From NCBI GenBank assembly GCA_920105625.2, contig OV050032.1, positions 102,532,542 through 102,596,541 on the forward strand: a DNA stretch of 64,000 bases, given 5' to 3'. The first letter of the stretch is position 1, and every line of letters begins with the position of its first letter. The translations under genes and the position numbers were made by a program. The notes below the pieces were generated by a model. It had not been told where the DNA came from. It saw nothing but the letters and a program-made list of their open reading frames with translations, and ran no database searches. Positions 52,782 through 64,000 of the stretch are shown here, piece by piece. Origin of the DNA: Clusia tigrina (taxonomy: Eukaryota; Arthropoda; Insecta; Diptera; Clusiidae).

Positions 52782-55700
52782 CTGGAGCGTCATAAAACCT
52801 TGAAATTTTGAAACAATAAAGTACTCGAGCCTCTTGTCAATTTAAGCCATCGCTCAAAGCTATGCTACCCTAGAGTCCCAAATCAAAAACTGATAAAACT
52901 TCAAATGGCCCTAACTTCTATACGGTACGTCCTACACCTATCAAAGTTTGCAACACACAAATGCTGGTAACTTTTTACTGGAGCGTCATAAAACCTTGAA
53001 ATTTTGAAACAATAAAGTACTCGAGCCTCTTGTCAATTTAAGCCATCGCTCAAAGCTATGCTAACCTAGAGTCCCAAATCAAACACTGATAAAACTTCAA
53101 ATGGCCCTAACTTCTATACAGTACGTCCTACACCTATCAAAGTTTGCAACATACAAATGCTTGTAACTTTTTACTGGAGCGTCATAAAACCTTGAAATTT
53201 TGTAACAATGAAGTACCCGAGACTCTTGTCAATTTAAGCCATCGCTCAAAGCTATGCTACCCTAGAGTCCCAAATCAAACACTGATAAAACTTCAAATGG
53301 CCCTAACTTCTATATGGTACGTCCTACACCTATCAAAGTTTGCAACACACAAATGCTGGTAACTTTTTACTGGAGCGTCATAAAACCTTGAAATTTTGTA
53401 ACAATGAAGTACCCGAGCCTCTTGTCAATTTAAGCCATCGCTCAAAGCTATGCTACCCTAGAGTCCCAAATCAAACACTGATAAAACTTTAAATGGCCCT
53501 AACTTCTATATGGTACGTCCTACACCTATCAAAGTTTGCAACATACAAATGCTTGTAACTTTTTACTGGAGCGTCATAAAACCTTGAAATTTTGTAACAA
53601 TGAAGTACCCGAGACTCTTGTCAATTTAAGCCATCGCTCAAAGCTATGCTACCCTAGAGTCCCAAATCAAACACTGATAAAACTTCAAATGGCCCTAACT
53701 TCTATACGATACGTCCTACACCTATCAAAGTTGGCAACATTCAAATGCTTGTAACTTTTTACTGGAGCGTCATAAAACCTTGAAATTTTGTAACAATAAA
53801 GTACTCGAGCATCTTGTCAATTTAAGTTATCGCTCAAAGCTATGCTACCCTAGAGTCCCAAATCAAACACTGATAAAACTTCAAATGGCCCTAACTTCTT
53901 TACGGTACGTCCTACACCTATCAAAGTTTGCAACATTCAAATGCTTGTAACTTTTTACTGGAGCGTCATAAAACCTTGATATTTTGAAACAATAAAGTAC
54001 TCGAGCCTCTTGTCAATTTAAGCCATCGCTCAAAGCTATGCTACCCTAGAGTCATAAATCAAACACTGATAAAACTTCAAATGGCCCTAACTTCTATATG
54101 GTACGTCCTACACCTGTCAAAGTTTGCAACACACAAATGCTAGTAACTTTTTACTGGAGCGTCATAAAACCTTGATATTTTGAAACAATAAAGTACTCGA
54201 GCCTCTTGTCAATTTAAGCCATCGCTCAAAGCTATGCTACCCTAGAGTCATAAATCAAACACTGATAAATCTTTAAATGGCCCTAACTTCTATATGGTAC
54301 GTCCTACACCTATCAAAGTTTGCAACACACAAATGCTTGTAACTTTTTACTGGAGCGTCATAAAACTTTGAAATTTTGAAACAATAAAGTACTCGAGCCT
54401 CTTGTCAATTTAAGCCATCGCTCAAAGCTATGCTACCCTAGAGTCCCAAATCAAACACTGATAAAACTTCAAATGGCCCTAACTTCTTTGCGGTACGTCC
54501 TAAACCTATCAAAGTTTGCAACATACAAATGCTTGTAACTTTTTACTGTAGCGTCATAAAACCTTGAAATTTTGTAACAATGAAGTACCCGAGACTCTTG
54601 TCAATTTAAGCCATCGCTCAAAGCTATGCTACCCTAGAGTCCCAAATCAAACACAGATAAAACTTCAAATGGCCCTAACTTCTATACGGTACGTCCTACA
54701 CCTATCAAAGATTGCAACATACAAATGCTTGTAACTTTTTACTGGAGCGTCATAAAACCTTGAAATTTTGAAACAATAAAGTACTCGAGCCTCTTGTCAA
54801 TTTAAGCCATCGCTCAAAGCTATGCTACCCTAGAGTCCCAAATCAAAAACTAATAAAACTTCAAATGGCCCTAACTTCTATACGGTACGTATTACACCTA
54901 TCAAAGTTTGCAACATACAAATGCTTGTAACTTTTTACTGGAGCGTAATAAAACCTTGAAATTTTGTAACAATAAAGTACTCGAGCCTCTTGTCAATTTA
55001 AGCTATCGCTCAACGCTATGCTACCCTAGATTCCCAAATCAAACACTGATAAAACTTCAAATGGCCCTAACTTCTTTACGGTACGTCCTACACCTATCAA
55101 AGTTTGCAACATACAAATGCTTGTAAATTTTTACTGGAGCGTCATAAAACCTTGAAATTTTGAAACAATAAAGTACTCGAGCCTCTTGTCAATTTAAGCC
55201 ATCGCTCAAAGCTATGCTACCCTAGAGTCCCAAATCAAACACTGATAAAACTTCAAATGGCCCTAACTTCTATACGGTACGTCCTACACCTATCAAAGTT
55301 TGCAACACACAAATGCTGGTAACTTTTTACTGGAGCGTCATAAAACCTTGAAATTTTGAAACAATAAAGTACTCGAGCCTCTTGTCAATTTAAGCCATCG
55401 CTCAAAGCTATGCTACCCTAGAGTCCCAAATCAAACACTGATAAAACTTCAAATGGCCCTAACTTCTATATGGTACGTCCTACACCTATCAAAGATTGCA
55501 ACACACAAATGCTTGTAACTTTTCACTGGAGCGTCATAAAACCTTGAAATTTTGAAACAATAAAGTACTCGAGCCTCTTGTCAATTTAAGCCATCGCTCA
55601 AAGCTATGCTACCCTAGAGTCCCAAATCAAACACTGATAAAACTTCAAATGGCCCTAACTTCTTTACGGTACGTCCTAAGCCTATCAAAGTTTGCAACAT

Positions 55701-56081
55701 ACAAATGCTTGTAACTTTTTACTGGAGCGTCATAAAACCTTGAAATTTTGTAACAATGAAGTACCCGAGACTCTTGTCAATTTAAGCCATCGCTCAAAGC
55801 TTTGCTACCCTAGAGTCCCAAATCAAACACTGATAAAACTTCAAATGGCCCTAACTTCTATACGGTACGTCCTACACCTATCAAAGATTGCAACATACAA
55901 ATGCTTGTAACTTTTTACTGGAGCGTCATAAAACCTTGAAATTTTGTAACAATAAAGTACTCGAGCCTCTTGTCAATTTAAGCCATCGCTCAAAGCTATG
56001 CTACCCTAGAGTCCCAAATCAAAAACTGATAAAACTTCAAATGGCCCTAACTTCTATACGGTACGTCCTACACCTATCAAA
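52782..56081 (-). repeat. 3.3-kb segment, copy 2 of the 20-monomer offset duplication
   Basis: Counterpart of 48861-52160. Private differences are ACACAGATAAAAC at about 54652, AACTAATAAAAC at about 54848 and GTATTACACC at about 54889. Downstream the AAAAACTGAT marker returns at 56018 (16 units after 52882) and at 57777, showing further copying of its first part. Confidence 0.82.
53340..54392 (-). repeat. Five-monomer cassette, copy 5
   Basis: Markers at 54053 and 54249, 3921 bp from copy 4. Differs from copy 4 by TTTGCAACATTC at about 53928 where other copies have TTGGCAACATTC. Confidence 0.85.
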
Positions 56082-57426
56082 GTTTGCAACACACAAATGC
56101 TGGTAACTTTTTACTGGAGCGTCATAAAACCTTGAAATTTTGAAACAATAAAGTACTCGAGCCTCTTGTCAATTTAAGCCATCGCTCAAAGCTATGCTAA
56201 CCTAGAGTCCCAAATCAAACACTGATAAAACTTCAAATGGCCCTAACTTCTATACAGTACGTCCTACACCTATCAAAGTTTGCAACATACAAATGCTTGT
56301 AACTTTTTACTGGAGCGTCATAAAACCTTGAAATTTTGTAACAATGAAGTACCCGAGACTCTTGTCAATTTAAGCCATCGCTCAAAGCTATGCTACCCTA
56401 GAGTCCCAAATCAAACACTGATAAAACTTCAAATGGCCCTAACTTCTTTACTGTACGTCCTACACCTATCAAAGTTGGCAACATTCAAATGCTTGTAACT
56501 TTTTACTGGAGCGTCATAAAACCTTGAAATTTTGTAACAATGAAGTACCCGAGACTCTTGTCAATTTAAGCCATCGCTCAAAGCTATGCTACCCTAGAGT
56601 CCCAAATCAAACACTGATAAAACTTCAAATGGCCCTAACTTCTTTACGGTACGTCCTAAACCTATCAAAGTTTGCAACATACAAATGCTTGTAACTTTTT
56701 ACTGGAGCGTCATAAAACCTTGAAATTTTGTAACAATGAAGTACCCGAGACTCTTGTCAATTTAAGCCATCGCTCAAAGCTATGCTACCCTAGAGTCCCA
56801 AATCAAACACTGATAAAACTTCAAATGGCCCTAACTTCTATACGGTACGTCCTACACCTATCAAAGTTTGCAACATACAAATGCTTGTAACTTTTTACTG
56901 GAGCGTAATAAAACCTTGAAATTTTGTAACAATAAAGTACTCGAGCCTCTTGTCAATTTAAGCTATCGCTCAACGCTATGCTACCCTAGATTCCCAAATC
57001 AAACACTGATAAAACTTCAAATGGCCCTAACTTCTTTACGGTACCTCCTACACCTATCAAAGTTTGCAACATACAAATGCTTGTAACTTTTTACTGGAGC
57101 GTCATAAAACCTTGAAATTTTGAAACAATAAAGTACTCGAGCCTCTTGTCAATTTAAGCCATCGCTCAAAGCTATACTACCCTAGAGTCCCAAATCAAAC
57201 ACTGATAAAACTTCAAATGGCCCTAACTTCTATACGGTACGTCCTACACCTATCAAAGTTTGCAACACACAAATGCTGGTAACTTTTTACTGGAGCGTCA
57301 TAAAACCTTGAAATTTTGAAACAATAAAGTACTCGAGCCTCTTGTCAATTTAAGCCATCGCTCAAAGCTATGCTACCCTAGAGTCCCAAATCAAACACTG
57401 ATAAAACTTCAAATGGCCCTAACTTC

Positions 57427-57493
57427 TATACGGTTGTCCTACACCTATCAAAGTTTGCAACATACAAATGCTTGTAACTTTTTACTGGAGCTA
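57427..57493 (-). repeat. Monomer with coupled 1-bp and 4-bp deletions, copy 1
   Basis: CGGTACGTCC is shortened to CGGTTGTCC at 57431, and GAGCGTCATAAAACC to GAGCTAAAACC at 57488, for a net loss of 5 bp. The same pair occurs at 60366 and 60423, 2935 bp away (15 units minus the 5 bp). The two copies therefore come from one event followed by copying. Confidence 0.9.
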
Positions 57494-60361
57494 AAACCTT
57501 GAAATTTTGTAACAATGAAGAACCCGAGACTCTTGTCAATTTAAGCCATCGCTCAAAGCTATGCTACCCTAGAGTCCCAAATCAAACACTGATAAAACTT
57601 CAAATGGCCCTAACTTCTATACGGTACGTCCTACACCTATCAAAGATTGCAACATACAAATGCTTGTAACTTTTTACTGGAGCGTCATAAAACCTTGAAA
57701 TTTTGAAACAATAAAGTACTCGAGCCTCTTGTCAATTTAAGCCATCGCTCAAAGCTATGCTACCCTAGAGTCCCAAATCAAAAACTGATAAAACTTCAAA
57801 TGGCCCTAACTTTTATACGGTACGTCCTACACCTATCAAAGTTTGCAACACACAAATGCTGGTAACTTTTTACTGGAGCGTCATAAAACCTTGAAATTTT
57901 GAAACAATAAAGTACTCGAGCCTCTTGTCAATTTAAGCCATCGCTCAAATCTATGCTAACCTAGAGTCCCAAATCAAACACTGATAAAACTTCAAATGGC
58001 CCTAACTTCTATACAGTACGTCCTACACCTATCAAAGTTTGCAACATACAAATGCTTGTAACTTTTTACTGGAGCATCATAAAACCTTGAAATTTTGTAA
58101 CAATGAAGTACCCGAGACTCTTGTCAATTTAAGCCATCGCTCAAAGCTATGCTACCCTAGAGTCCCAAATCAAACACTGATAAAACTTCAAATGGCCCTA
58201 ACTTCTTTACTGTACGTCCTACACCTATCAAAGTTGGCAACATTCAAATGCTTGTAACTTTTTACTGGAGCGTCATAAAACCTTGAAATTTTGTAACAAT
58301 GAAGTACCCGAGACTCTTGTCAATTTAAGCCATCGCTCAAAGCTATGCTACCCTAGAGTCCCAAATCAAACACTGATAAAACTTCAAATGGCCCTAACTT
58401 CTTTACGGTACGTCCTAAACCTATCAAAGTTTGCAACATACAAATGCTTGTAACTTTTTACTGGAGCGTCATAAAACCTTGAAATTTTGTAACAATGAAG
58501 TACCCGAGACTCTTGTCAATTTAAGCCATCGCTCAAAGCTATGCTACCCTAGAGTCCCAAATCAAACACTGATAAAACTTCAAATGGCCCTAACTTCTAT
58601 ACGGTACGTCCTACACCTATCAAAGTTTGCAACATACAAATGCTTGTAACTTTTTACTGGAGCGTAATAAAACCTTGAAATTTTGTAACAATAAAGTACT
58701 CGAGCCTCTTGTCAATTTAAGCTACCGCTCAACGCTATGCTACCCTAGATTCCCAAATCAAACACTGATAAAACTTCAAATGGCCCTAACTTCTTTACGG
58801 TACGTCCTACACCTATCAAAGTTTGCAACATACAAATGCTTGTAACTTTTTACTGGAGCGTCATAAAACCTTGAAATTTTGAAACAATAAAGTACTCGAG
58901 CCTCTTGTCAATTTAAGCCATCGCTCAAAGCTATGCTACCCTAGAGTCCCAAATCAAAAACTGATAAAACTTCAAATGGCCCTAACTTCTATACGGTACG
59001 TCCTACACCTATCAAAGTTTGCAACACACAAATGCTGGTAACTTTTTACTGGAGCGTCATAAAACCTTGAAATTTTGAAACAATAAAGTACTCGAGCCTC
59101 TTGTCAATTTAAGCCATCGCTCAAAGCTATGCTAACCTAGAGTCCCAAATCAAACACTGATAAAACTTCAAATGGCCCTAACTTCTATACAGTACGTCCT
59201 ACACCTATCAAAGTTTGCAACATACAAATGCTTGTAACTTTTTACTGGAGCGTCATAAAACCTTGAAATTTTGTAACAATGAAGTACCCGAGACTCTTGT
59301 CAATTTAAGCCATCGCTCAAAGCTATGCTACCCTAGAGTCCCAAATCAAACACTGATAAAACTTCAAATGGCCCTAACTTCTTTACTGTACGTCCTACAC
59401 CTATCAAAGTTGGCAACATTCAAATGCTTGTAAGTTTTTACTGGAGCGTCATAAAACCTTGAAATTTTGTAACAATGAAGTACCCGAGACTCTTGTCAAT
59501 TTAAGCCATCGCTCAAAGCTATGCTACCCTAGAGTCCCAAATCAAACACTGATAAAACTTCAAATGGCCCTAACTTATATATGGTACGTCCTACACCTAT
59601 CAAAGTTTGCAACACACAAATGCTGGTAACTTTTTACTGGAGCGTCATACAACTTTGAAATTTTGAAACAATAAAGTACTCGAGCCTCTTGTCAATTTAA
59701 GCCATCGCTCAAAGCTATGCTAACCTAGAGTCCCAAATCAAACACTGATAAAACTTCAAATGGCCCTAACTTCTTTACGGTACGTCCTACACCTATCAAA
59801 GTTGCCAACATTCAAATGCTTGTAACTTTTTACTGGAGCATCATAAAACCTTGAAATTTTGTAACAATAAAGTACTCGAGCCTCTTGTCAATTTAAGCTA
59901 TCGCTCAAAGCTATGCTACCCTAGAGTCCCAAATCAAACACTGATAAAACTTCAAATGGCCCTAATTTCTTTACGGTACGTCCTACACCTATCAAAGTTT
60001 ACAACATACAAATGCTTGTAACTTTTTACTGGAGCGTCATAAAACCTTGAAATTTTGTAACAATGAAGTACCCGAGACTCTTGTCAATTTAAGCCATCGC
60101 TCAAAGCTATGCTACCCTAGAGTCCCAAATCAAACACTGATAAAACTTCAAATTGCCCTAACTTCTATACGGTACGTCCTACACCTATCAAAGTTTGCAA
60201 CACACAAATGTTGGTAACTTTTTACTGGAGCGTCATAAAACCTTGAAATTTTGAAACAAAAAAGTACTCGAGCCTCTTGTCAATTTAAGCCATCGCTCAA
60301 AGCTATGCTACCCTAGAGTCCCAAATCAAACACTGATAAAACTTCAAATGGCCCTAACTTC

Positions 60362-60428
60362 TATACGGTTGTCCTACACCTATCAAAGTTTGCAACATAC
60401 AAATGCTTGTAACTTTTTACTGGAGCTA
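60362..60428 (-). repeat. Monomer with coupled 1-bp and 4-bp deletions, copy 2
   Basis: Identical pair of changes to 57427-57493. The local copy differs upstream by AAATTGCCC and GAAACAAAAAAG, so the flanks have already drifted. Confidence 0.9.
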
Positions 60429-61479
60429 AAACCTTGAAATTTTGTAACAATGAAGTACCCGAGACTCTTGTCAATTTAAGCCATCGCTCAAAGCTATGCT
60501 ACCCTAGAGTCCCAAATCAAACACTGATAAAACTTCAAATGGCCCTAACTTCTATACGGTACGTCCTACACCTATCAAAGTTTGCAACATACAAATGCTT
60601 GTAACTTTTTACTGGAGCGTCATAAAACCTTGAAATTTTGAAACAATAAAGTACTCGAGCCTCTTGTCAATTTAAGCCATCGCTCAAAGCTATGCTACCC
60701 TAGGGTCCCAAATCAAACACTGATAAAACTTCAAATGGCCCTAACTTCTATACGGTACGTCCTACACCTATCAAAGTTTGCAACACACAAATGCTGGTAA
60801 CTTTTTACTGGAGCGTCATACAACCTTGAAATTTTGAAACAATAAAGTACTCGAGCCTCTTGTCAATTTAAGCCATCGCTCAAAGCTATGCTAACCTAGA
60901 ATCCCAAATCAAACACTGATAAAACTTCAAATGACCCTAACTTCTATACAGTACGTCCTACACCTATCAAAGTTTGCAACATACAAATGCTTGTAACTTT
61001 TTACTGGAGCGTCATAAAACTTTGAAATTTTGTAACAATGAAGTACCCGAGACTCTTGTCAATTTAAGCCATCGCTCAAAGCTATGCTACCCTAGAGTCC
61101 CAAATCAAACACTGATAAAACTTCAAATGGCCCTAACTTCTTTACTGTACGTCCTACACCTATCAAAGTTGGCAACATTCAAATGCTTGTAACTTTTTAC
61201 TGGAGCGTCATAAAACCTTGAAATTTTGTAACAATGAAGTACCCGAGACTCTTGTCAATTTAAGCCATCGCTCAAAGCTATGCTACCCTAGAGTCCCAAA
61301 TCAAACACTGATAAAACTTCAAATGGCCCTAACTTCTATATGGTACGTCCTACACCTATCAAAGTTTGCAACACACAAATGCTGGTAACTTTTTACTGGA
61401 GCGTCATAAAACCTTGAAATTTTGAAACAATAAAGTACTCGAGCCTCTTGTCAATTTAAGCCATCGCTCAAAGCTATGC

Positions 61480-62560
61480 TAACCTAGAGTCCCAAAGCAA
61501 ACACTGATAAAACTTCAAATGGCCCTAACTTCTTTACGGTACGTCCTACACCTATCAAAGTTGGCAACATTCAAATGCTTGTAACTTTTTACTGGAGCAT
61601 CATAAAACCTTGAAATTTGGAAACAATGAAGTACCCGAGACTCTTGTCAATTTAAGCCATCGCTCAAAGCTATGTTACCCTTGAGTCCCAGATCAAACAC
61701 TGATAAAACTTCAAACGTCCCTAACTTCTTTACGGTACGTCCTACACCTATCAAAGTTTGCAACACACAAATGCTTGTAACTTTTTACTGGAGCGTCATA
61801 AAACCTTGAAATTTTGAAACAATAAAGTACTCGAGCCTCTTGTCAATTTAAGCCATCGCTCAAAGCTATGCTAACCTAGAGTCCCAAATCAAACACTGAT
61901 AAAACTTCAAATGGCCCTAACTTCTTTACGGTACGTCCTACACCTATCAAAGTTGGCAACATTCAAATGCTTGTAACTTTTTACTGGAGCATCATAAAAC
62001 CTTGAAATTTGGTAACAATGAAGTAAACGAGACTCTTGTCAATTTAAGCCATCGCTCAAAGCTATGTTTCCCTTGAGTCCCAAATCAAACACTGATAAAA
62101 CTTCAAACGTCCCTAACTTCTTTACGGTACGTCCTACACCTATTAAAGTTTGCAACACACAAATGCTTGTAACTTTTTACTGGAGCGTCATAAAACCTTG
62201 AAATTTTGAAACAATAAAGTACTCGAGCCTCTTGTCAATTTAATCCATCGCTCAAAGCTATGCTACCCTAGAGTCCCAAATCAAACACTGATAAAACTTC
62301 AAATGGCCCTAGCTTCTTTACGGTACGTCCTACACCTATCAAAGTTTGCAACATACAAATGCTAGTAACTTTTTACTGGAGCGTCATAAAACCTTGAAAT
62401 TTTCAAACAATAAAGTACTCGAGCCTCTTGTCAATTTAAGCTATTGCTCAAAGCTATGCTACCCTTGAGTCCCAAATCAAACACTGATAAAACTTCAAAC
62501 GTCCCTAACTTCTTTACGGTACGTCCTACACCTATCAAAGTTTGCAACATACAAATGCGT
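61480..62560 (-). repeat. Local dimeric repeat (392-bp period)
   Basis: CAAACGTCCC replaces CAAATGGCCC at 61712, 62104 and 62496, exactly 392 bp apart, each time together with CCCTTGAG in place of CCCTAGAG. Between the first two, the alternate units also share GCTAACCTAG, TTGGCAACATTC and GAGCATCAT. This is a short array of two-unit repeats at the degraded end of the window. Confidence 0.82.
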
Positions 62561-62570
62561 GTAACTTTTT

Positions 62571-62584
62571 ACTGGAGCTAAAAC
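62571..62584 (-). repeat. Third monomer with the 4-bp deletion, uncoupled
   Basis: GAGCTAAAACATTG repeats the 4-bp loss seen at 57488 and 60423, but its upstream site is a normal CGGTACGTCC at about 62516. Either the pair was split by exchange or the 4-bp loss came first. Confidence 0.85.
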
Positions 62585-62599
62585 ATTGAAATTTTTTAA

Positions 62600-64000
62600 C
62601 AATGAAGTACCCGAGACTCTTGTCAATTTAAGCCATCGCTCAAAGCTATGCTAACCTAGATTCCCAAATCAAACACTGATAAAACTTCAAATGGCCCCAA
62701 CTTCTATACAGTACGTCCTACACCAATCAAAGTTTGCAACATACAAATGCTTGTAACTTTTTACTGGAGCGTCATAAAACCTTGAAATTTTGTAACAATG
62801 AAGTACCCGAGACTCTTGTCAATTTAAGCCATCGCTCAAAGCTATGCTACCCTAGAGTCCCAAATCAAACACTGATAAAACTTCAAATGGCCCTAACTTA
62901 TTTACTGTACGTCCTACACATATCAAAGTGTGCAACATTCAAATGCTTGTAACTTTTTACTGGAGCGTCATAAAACCTTGAAATTTTGTAACAATGAAGT
63001 ACCCGAGACTCTTGTCAATTTAAGCCATCGCTCAAAGCTATGCTACCCTAGAGTCCCAAATCAAACACTGATAAAACTTCAAATGGCCGTAACTTCTATA
63101 TGGTACGTCCTACACCTATCAAAGTTTGCAACACACAAATGCTTGTAACTTTTAACTGGAGCATCATAAAACCTTGAAATTTTGTAACAATGAAGTAACC
63201 GAGACTCTTGTCAATTTAAGCCATCGCTCAAAGCTATGTTACCCTAGAGTCCCAAATAAAACACTGATAAAACTTCAAATGGCCCTAACTTCTATATGGT
63301 ACGTCCTACACCTATCAAAGATTGCAACACACAAATGCTTGTAACTTTTTACTGGAGCGTCATAAAACCTTGAAATTTTGTAACAATGAAGTACCCGAGA
63401 CTCTTGTCAATTTAAGCCATCGCTCAAGCTATGCTTACCTTGAGTCCCAAATCAAACACTGATAAAACTTCAAATGGCCCTAACTTCTTTACGGTACGTC
63501 CTACACCTATCAAAGTTTGCAACATACAAATGCTTGTAACTTTTTACTGGAGCGTCATAAAACCTTGAAATTTTGTAACAATGAAGTACTCGAGCCTCTT
63601 GTCAATTTAAGCCATCGCTCAAAGCTATGCCACCCTAGAGTCCCATATCACACACTGATAAAACTTCTAATGGCCCTAACTTCGATACGGCACGTCCTAC
63701 ACCTATCAAAGTTGGCAACATTCAAATGCTTGTAACTTTTTACTGGAGCGTCATAAAACCTTGAAATTTTGTAACAATAAAGTACTCGAGCATCTTGTCA
63801 ATTTAAGTTATCGCTCAAAGCTAAGCTACCCTAGAGTCCCAAATCAAACACTGATAAAACTTCAAATGGCCCTAACTTTTTTACGGTACGTCCTACACCT
63901 ATCAAAGTTGGCAACATTCAAATGCTTGTAACTTTTTACTGGAGCGTCATAAAACCTTGAAATTTTGTAACAATAAAGTACTCGAGCATCTTGTCAATTT
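62600..64000 (-). repeat. Diverged monomers near a probable array edge
   Basis: Private substitutions become dense: ACACATATC at about 62918, TTAACTGGAGCATC at about 63153, CCCAAATAAAAC at about 63251, a lost base in CGCTCAAGC at about 63427, GCCACCCTAG at about 63629, CCATATCACACAC at about 63643, TTCTAATGG and TTCGATACGGCACG at about 63668-63692. Units are still full length and recognisable. This fits reduced homogenisation at the flank of an array, although the edge itself lies outside the window. Confidence 0.7.

Larger units (their letters stand above)
29543..64000 (-). repeat. Right satellite array, same 196-bp family, reverse orientation
   Basis: About 176 units, the reverse complement of the left family, with 196-bp spacing broken by only a few small indels: 34351 (-1), 52376 (+1), 57435 (-1), 57491 (-4), 60370 (-1), 60426 (-4), 62579 (-4), 63427 (-1), plus a cluster next to the gap. 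It contains alleles that are rare or absent on the left, for example TATACGG, TATACGA, TTGGCAACATTC, TTGACAACATTC, TTTTCACTGG and CCTAGACTC. Internal structure is a patchwork of direct duplications and not one steady HOR. The array continues beyond the window. Confidence 0.97.

Noticed and set aside
214..63735. More than 100 near-identical reading frames of 72 codons (minus strand on the left, plus strand on the right)
   Set aside because: They start at TTG, span one monomer plus 23 bp, overlap the next copy, and exist only because that phase of the repeat lacks stops. Since 196 is not a multiple of three, the frame shifts in each unit. No domain or codon bias is visible.
1..64000. TTAGGG in most units as telomere repeat
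   Set aside because: It occurs once per monomer within GAAGTTAGGGCC and is never tandem, so it is chance sequence.
29543..64000. AATAAA in many right-array units as polyadenylation signal
   Set aside because: It is part of the L block (CAATAAAGTACTCG) and repeats with the monomer; no transcript unit is present.
1..64000. CENP-B box
   Set aside because: I looked for the TTCG...CGGG pattern with the right spacing. The CTCGGGTACTTC region does not match it.

Overview
The whole window is tandem satellite DNA. One repeat family with a 196-bp monomer (about 62% A+T by hand count of bases 1-196) fills every sequenced base, roughly 325 monomers. I see no protein-coding gene, tRNA, rRNA, transposon or unique sequence. 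196-bp monomers in multi-monomer higher-order repeats (HORs), with no mobile-element insertion, point to a eukaryotic centromeric or pericentromeric array. A flowering plant is my best guess, but I do not recognise the family and no base in the window proves the host.

Layout. Bases 1-29342 are a head-to-tail array in one orientation, called + here with the unit starting at GACGCTCCAG. Bases 29343-29542 are exactly 200 Ns, an assembly gap. Bases 29543-64000 are the same family in the opposite orientation. The two arrays use different sets of monomer variants, so the right one is not a mirror copy of the left. Whether the orientation switch is real or a scaffolding choice cannot be decided from this sequence.

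Left array. The first 4.6 kb holds the only length variants: a 141-bp deleted monomer, a 195-bp monomer and a 313-bp fusion of two monomers. From 4570 to the gap the 196-bp phase never slips (126 complete monomers). Four variable sites define monomer classes. Site B is CGTAAAG (class R) or CATATAG (class W). Site C is AAATTG (T) or AAATGG (G). Site D is TCTCGGG...CATTGTTAC (S) or GGCTCGAG...TATTGTTTC (L), plus a recombinant S' that has the S start and the L end. The a/g site near unit base 28 follows W (g) and R (a) in most units. Classes are mixed up to about 12 kb. After that, W pairs with S and R with L in almost every unit, first in 8- and 9-monomer repeats (13.2-16.5 kb), then in 16- and 17-monomer repeats (18.7-25.1 kb), then in a rearranged third copy that runs into the gap.

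Right array. It is more varied, with extra alleles (TATACGG and TATACGA at site B; TTGGCAACATTC, TTGACAACATTC and ATTGCAACACAC near the unit start). It is a patchwork of direct segmental duplications offset by 6, 10, 16, 17 and 20 monomers. Small deletions and point changes accumulate towards 64 kb, as expected near an array edge. Single-base length errors cluster in the first 1.5 kb next to the gap and look like contig-end consensus errors.

There is no gene system to describe. The biological content is the history of the array: how monomer classes became linked, how HORs grew and shrank by whole monomers, and whether there is an inversion at the gap.
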